Source of the DNA: Climacium dendroides
Lineage: Eukaryota > Streptophyta > Bryopsida > Hypnales > Climaciaceae
Direction of reading: 5' to 3'
Assembly (NCBI GenBank): GCA_950106755.1
Contig: OX467082.1
Location: 48,006,588-48,070,587 of the forward strand
DNA length: 64,000 nucleotides
Shown here: positions 59,731-64,000 of the stretch, one piece after another
Layout: every line of letters begins with the position of its first letter
Numbering within the stretch: the stretch's first letter is position 1
The notes under the pieces: generated by a model
The model's input: only the letters and a program-made list of their open reading frames with translations
Databases searched by the model: none
What the model was told of the DNA's origin: nothing
Program-made: the position numbers and the translations under genes

Positions 59731-61120
59731 AAATTCTTGTAGTGGTTAGTCGGAACAGTATTCCTCTAGTTAGCCCTTAATTCTCACTAAAGACCAACTT
59801 AAAGTAAACTGCTCCGGAATCGTTCCCACGAGGACTCGAGGCTCACGGATCTATAGGCCCCTTTAGATCTAAGTTTTCCCTTTCTCTCCTTCTTCTAATC
59901 CGGACCAGAGGTCCGGTCCGGCTACTAGTGCAGTAGTACTGGATGGGTTCTAGAAAAGTCCAGAAAACCTTTTAATTGCCCCTTTCGAGATCCTTGGATT
60001 TAGGTGATGAGTGGCCAGATCCATCGTCCGGATGTTTACCGTGTCTGGAAACACTGACTCTCTCTTTCTTTCTCTCTATTTCTACTAATACTAACTCTAA
60101 CTTCACGGACCGGAAGTTTTCTGCTCTTCCGTCACCTCACAAATCCGGAATACTTATCGGACTAGGTCACGCAAAGACGGTCAAGGACTACAACGACATT
60201 CTAGCATCCACCCAACACTGAGCCTCCCATCGACCGGGTGGATATCCTCGCACTCTTTTGGGCATTACACCGGGGCTTTGACTCCGTGTGTGAGGGAATT
60301 CCGGTATCCGGAATTCGGGCACGTCTTGCAAACTCTCATGCATGGAATCTACTAGCAGCCTCTCAAATACCCTCCTACACGAGGCCGTATCCTCCCCTCA
60401 GGCTATACCGGCATCCAGGTAGGCAGTACACTAACACTACTATCGGAACAATTTGGCCGATCTCCCCATCAATCCAGTGATGTCCGGAAACCACTCACAA
60501 TGTTGACTCTTGTTAATTAAGGTAAGTTCTTAGCATCCGGAAAAGGCACGAATGGACCTACATTCACACAAGTATGCACCAAGTACAAGAAGGAAGAAAA
60601 TGGAAAGCCTCGAAACTCTTTACATTAAGCTCAAGAAGGTACAAACTGAAAATACTATGGTAAATGAGTGTGTGACCACAAAAGTCTACCAAAATCTAAC
60701 TTATACTAAACCTAACATCATCTCAGAATCCCACAAAACATTCCTACTGGTTCGCTAGATTTTCGGTAATCCGCTAGATCCTATTTTTTCGGCTTGGCGG
60801 CCGGACTTCGGTACTGTCACAAGTATGTACAAAACTGCCCTCTATTCCTTGGCGTCCTTAGGAGGAATAAGGTCGTTTAACAAGTCAAGGTTTATCTGCT
60901 TCTGGCTACTCCCCGGAGAAAACACATCAGGGCCTCTTGCTCTCCAACTTGGACCTCCCGTGATATTGGTTCCTTTGTCTACACTCCGGGTTCCGACTAT
61001 CGAAACTTCTGGACTTCCTTAGGAATCTTTCCGGGTCTGTTTGTGGCGGGGAGAAGACTAAATCGACCGAGTTCCCCGAGTCTCTGTAGGAGTACCTGTA
61101 AGGTCTATGATTGGAGTCTC
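59731..61120. other. CCGG-rich DNA, no gene called
   Basis: Many TCCGGA and CCGGT sites, for example TCCGGACCAGAGGTCCGGTC near 59900. On the minus strand a TCGTGGGAACGATTCCGG stretch near 59822-59840 resembles a plant LTR style, but no matching second LTR was found. Frames at 59976-60480 and 60825-61022 have no recognised content. Confidence 0.4.
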
Positions 61121-61843
61121 CTAGAGGAGGTCCTCACTGTCCTTAGGTACCACGGTACCCCAATCCACTCCTTCTGGTCTCCCCGGTAGTAGTGAAAGTT
61201 CCGTGACAAGCAGTACCACAGGAGACACTTCTGTAACAACGGATTTTGGAATATTACTTCCTTCCGGAACCGTCAAGGTATGTACGGGAGAGGAAGAAAG
61301 AGGGTCTACCGGATTTGGCTCTGCGGGTGCTAAATACTCCACCAAGTCCTGCATCTCTGCTCGTGATGCGTCCATCCGTCTCGCCTGCTTCAGTAAACAC
61401 TTGATAATGGGCACCCGGCTCGAGCTAGCGGCTACATCGAGGTTGGCCTCGAACAAATGGGCCTTGTTGATGCAGTCCGCCGGAATATCCAAAGAACTCC
61501 GGAGTCGGGTCACACCCTAGCATAGTGCCTCTATCTGCCAGCGATGCTCTTCCCCCATAACTCTGGCCAACTCTTGGGCTATTCGTAGCTCACTCTCCAA
61601 CCTGATGCAATTTGACTCCAATTCCTGGGCTTTCCCAACAACGTCCGTTTTTCTACTCGTAAAACGCCCGCCTTCGTCACCAACCTCTTTTTCTCCTCTA
61701 TCAAGAGGGTGTTTGTCGTACGCGCAGTTAGCCGTAAGTATCCTTACAACAACAAATGGTTGCAAGATGACACGAATTATCGTTCCAGGGAACTCTAGTA
61801 TAATATCGATTGAATGAGAAGTATCCAGATTGTGACTACCCAC
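61121..61843 (-). pseudogene. Coiled-coil/proline-rich frame with one TAG
   Basis: A single minus-strand frame is bounded upstream by TAA and crossed by TAG at 61517-61519. It begins without an ATG. It contains a coiled-coil-like stretch (AQELESNCIRLESELRIAQE), then CINKAHLFEANLDVAAS, KQARRMDASRAEMQDLVEYL and a proline-rich tail (APAEPNPVDPLSSSP). The order and the pattern I-x-KAxLF followed by a helix match the larger frame at 62897-64000, so these look like distant paralogues. A retroelement gag-like protein is one possibility, but no zinc knuckle or protease is visible. Confidence 0.5.
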
Positions 61844-62896
61844 TTAATCTCCCTTATTTCACTTCCCTACCTTATTCCGGAAACTTAGTACATTCCGGAT
61901 TCTGTTCCGGATCCGGACACACCCGGATCTGAGTTCCGTCTCTCTTCCGTCACTGGTTTTTGTTGCCTCTGTTTTACCCTCAAAGGGTCCGCCCTTGATC
62001 TAGAAAGGGGTGGGGACTCACCACTTGTACAATTATCCTCTTTGTACTCTAAATCTACTAAACAACACACCCAAGACAACACAGTTGTCGGAGGAGGGAG
62101 GAGTATTCTCTCACAGTTTCCAGATTGGCCGATCCAGAATCAGGTCACACAGAGCACTTTTCACACCTCTCTTACTACAACGACAGATCAGAACTTATAG
62201 ACCCAAAAGAATAGAATCTCAAGGAGAAGACAATTTACCAAGGGGGAGGTTGGCAGACTTTCCGAAGTAGCGGGAGATCCTTTCCTTTGGCGGTTGCGTA
62301 ACTCCGCATAGAACCCTCCTAGTTCCGGACTCGCACGGACCTCTACCCTCTATTCTGGATTGCCGTTCCGGCAGTTTAAAAGCACGTTGCACTTACACTC
62401 CCTTACTCAGCTTTGCATTCCTTCTCACTAGCTCCACCCCCAGATGATCCGTAGCTCAAGATCCGGATTCCTTCTCTCCCTCCCTTTTCTTTCTCCAGTA
62501 CCAGATCATACACCCATGCATACACTCAGCCCAAAAGACCCTATCTAAGCAAAAGTGCAGCTAAAGGCATCCTGGCTGACTTAGATTAAGAAAAACAAAT
62601 TGTAATACATACGTGAAAGCACTAAAATCCAATGGAGTAGGATGGAATGGAATGGCAGACAACTAACTTGCCTGCCCTTAAAATACTAACACAACAACCC
62701 AAAGTCAACTCCTAAAAGCCTGAAAAGGAAACCCGGAAATCCAGGCCACCAATCCCTGAACCTCCCGGGATATCCGGACAGATTGCTAATAGCCGTCCGA
62801 GATAACCGGATTTCCTTACTATTCGCCTAAAATTCCGGAAACCGGGTCCAAGCTCGGAACCCCATTCCGGATCCTATACTTCTTCTCCTACCAATC
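61844..62896. other. Spacer between two related minus-strand frames
   Basis: CCGG-rich, with short frames only. Minus-strand ACGTGCTTTTAAACTGCCGG near 62360-62380 could include a TATA-like element, but this is speculative. Confidence 0.35.
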
Positions 62897-64000
62897 CTAA
62901 TGTCTTGGCTTCTGTCCTTTCTTCGAACGACTCCCCGCTTGGCTGGTAGGCGTCCCCTTCGTGTTCTTGGCTGGCGTAGTTCTTGCTGTGGCCCGAGTCT
63001 GGATATGGCGCGTTGTTGGAGACGGATCGCTGTCATCTTCGGTTCCGGAAGTGGAGTGGGTACTCTCCTCATCAGAATCTTCAATAACTTGGACTTCCTT
63101 CTCCTTCTCTGGTGTTGTATCCTCCAACGTCGCGGGTTCGCTTCCTTTCTCCGGCGTGGTCTCTTGCATGTGCACAAATCCTTTCGGATTAGTCCGAGCC
63201 GGATTTGTCATCCCACCGATCCGGTTGATGAGATCTCCCCTAACCTGTTGTCCCGGAACCTTGAATGATCCGGCCATCAAATTTGGCATTGTTTGTGCCT
63301 TGGGAACTTCCGGAGTTGAGAACTTAGATGGCACCGGAACCGATTTCGCGCTAGACTCTGGTTCCGGTTCCGAGGCTGGCCTCAAATTCAACTCCGTCAT
63401 CCGTATCTTACTAGCGGAAGGCTCGGCTGGTGTGAGTATCCCCCTCAGGCCCTCCATCCGGGTTGCCTGATCCGCCATTGGCTTTCCTGGGGTACCTGCG
63501 ACAAAAGGAAGTTCCAGAAAGGTGGAGAAATCCATCGCATGGTTTGGGTCGATGGCCACCAGCAACTTCTGGATCTCCTTGAAAACTCGCTCTATTCTCG
63601 CGGTGAAGTCTACGAGGATGGTAACTACCTTGGTTCCGGTAATGTGGCCTTCGGATATCATCTTAGAGTCAAACAAGGCAGCTTTTGTGATGATGTCGGC
63701 TTTGATGTTGACTGCCCCGGTTAGATTCTTGACCAACGCGAGGGCCTCCTTCTCTTTCTCCTTCGCAACTACCATTTCTCCTTCCGCCCAATTCACCCGG
63801 GCCTGGAGTATATTCTGTTCCGCCTCCAATTCCTGGATCCGCTCATCCCTCTTCTTCAGATCCTCCGGCTTGGGCAGTCGCTTGATAGCTTCCACGATCT
63901 GATCCGGATCCACCTTCAGTACTTCTGCGATATCTATCACCAGATCCGACAATCCGTCGTGAAGTACCTTGGCTTCACGTATCCACTCGAGCCCCGCATT
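62897..64000 (-). CDS. Partial coiled-coil, proline/acidic-tailed protein (5' end outside window)
   Basis: An open minus-strand frame of 367 codons runs from the window edge to TAG at 62897-62899 and has no stop in between. No ATG is needed within the window, because the frame is already open at 64000. Order: VLKVDPDQIVEAIKRLPKPE, a strong coiled coil (RDERIQELEAEQNILQARVN and on to EKEKEALALVKNL), and a helical domain (ITKAALFDSKMISEGHITGT, FTARIERVFKEIQKLLVAID). Then a proline/serine/glutamate-rich region (ASEPEPESSAKSVPVPS), an acidic run (VIEDSDEESTHSTSGTEDD) and a basic tail (GSRSKKGQKPRH). Third-position GC is high, unlike most of the window. It may be a gag-like or accessory protein of a repeat family, or an unrelated host protein. 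Confidence 0.6.
   Translation of the reverse strand, partial: NAGLEWIREAKVLHDGLSDLVIDIAEVLKVDPDQIVEAIKRLPKPEDLKKRDERIQELEAEQNILQARVNWAEGEMVVAKEKEKEALALVKNLTGAVNIKADIITKAALFDSKMISEGHITGTKVVTILVDFTARIERVFKEIQKLLVAIDPNHAMDFSTFLELPFVAGTPGKPMADQATRMEGLRGILTPAEPSASKIRMTELNLRPASEPEPESSAKSVPVPSKFSTPEVPKAQTMPNLMAGSFKVPGQQVRGDLINRIGGMTNPARTNPKGFVHMQETTPEKGSEPATLEDTTPEKEKEVQVIEDSDEESTHSTSGTEDDSDPSPTTRHIQTRATARTTPAKNTKGTPTSQAGSRSKKGQKPRH

Noticed and set aside
59720..59860. Possible LTR end and primer-binding site on the minus strand
   Set aside because: TGGGTGTTGCGTGC follows an LTR-like phrase, but no second LTR was found and its position relative to the minus-strand frames is wrong for a 5' end.
62961..63902. 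Plus-strand frames of 169 and 126 codons
   Set aside because: Antisense shadows of the long minus-strand frame at 62897-64000.
1..64000. CRISPR arrays, bacterial operons, rRNA and tRNA genes
   Set aside because: None were seen. The tandem repeats found lack unique regular spacers.

Overview
The window looks like repeat-rich nuclear DNA of a plant with a large genome. It is mostly AT-rich and free of long open frames. It carries plant-type DNA transposons (a CACTA element, hAT-like and TA-target MITEs, foldback elements), short islands of higher GC with spliced-looking exons, and a plant telo-box near one putative start codon. No rRNA, tRNA, CRISPR or bacterial-type operon was seen. The RING-bearing decayed protein near 59.3 kb recalls uncharacterised repeat-borne proteins I loosely associate with non-seed land plants, but that placement is a guess.

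Layout. 0.27-7.46 kb: two long inverted ends (about 250 bp) that may bound one 7.2-kb element, with several foldback MITEs between them. 9.7-13.6 kb: a GC island with a multi-exon minus-strand gene, the best host-gene candidate here. 15-17 kb: gene remnants. 17-23.4 kb: an alternating X-Y-X'-Y' block duplication with a MITE inserted in one copy. 24.0-24.5 kb: the 3' end of a second spliced minus-strand gene. 25.7-26.7 kb: a repeat cluster containing a retroposed insert with a 14-bp target duplication. 27.4-31 kb: tandem repeats, a GC-rich hairpin and small palindromes. 29.5-33.8 kb: four copies of one hairpin MITE with 8-bp target duplications. 34-43.7 kb: tandem and dispersed repeats and a 694-bp foldback element. 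44.3-48.6 kb: a decayed minus-strand gene interrupted by a 771-bp CACTA element.

51.4-59.7 kb holds two related loci. A roughly 656-bp direct repeat supplies both with the same upstream region and the same first 73 residues, after which the proteins differ. The first is a frame of about 465 codons broken by one TAG. The second is a frame of about 935 codons, broken many times, that ends in a RING-H2 domain. 59.9-64 kb is rich in CCGG and carries two minus-strand coiled-coil/proline-rich frames of similar layout. One is decayed; the other is open and runs off the window edge.

Most coding-looking DNA here belongs to mobile or repeated families. Many interrupting stops are one C-to-T change away from CGA, CAG or CAA, as expected for methylated repeats. 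All functional names are deliberately general because no homology search was possible.
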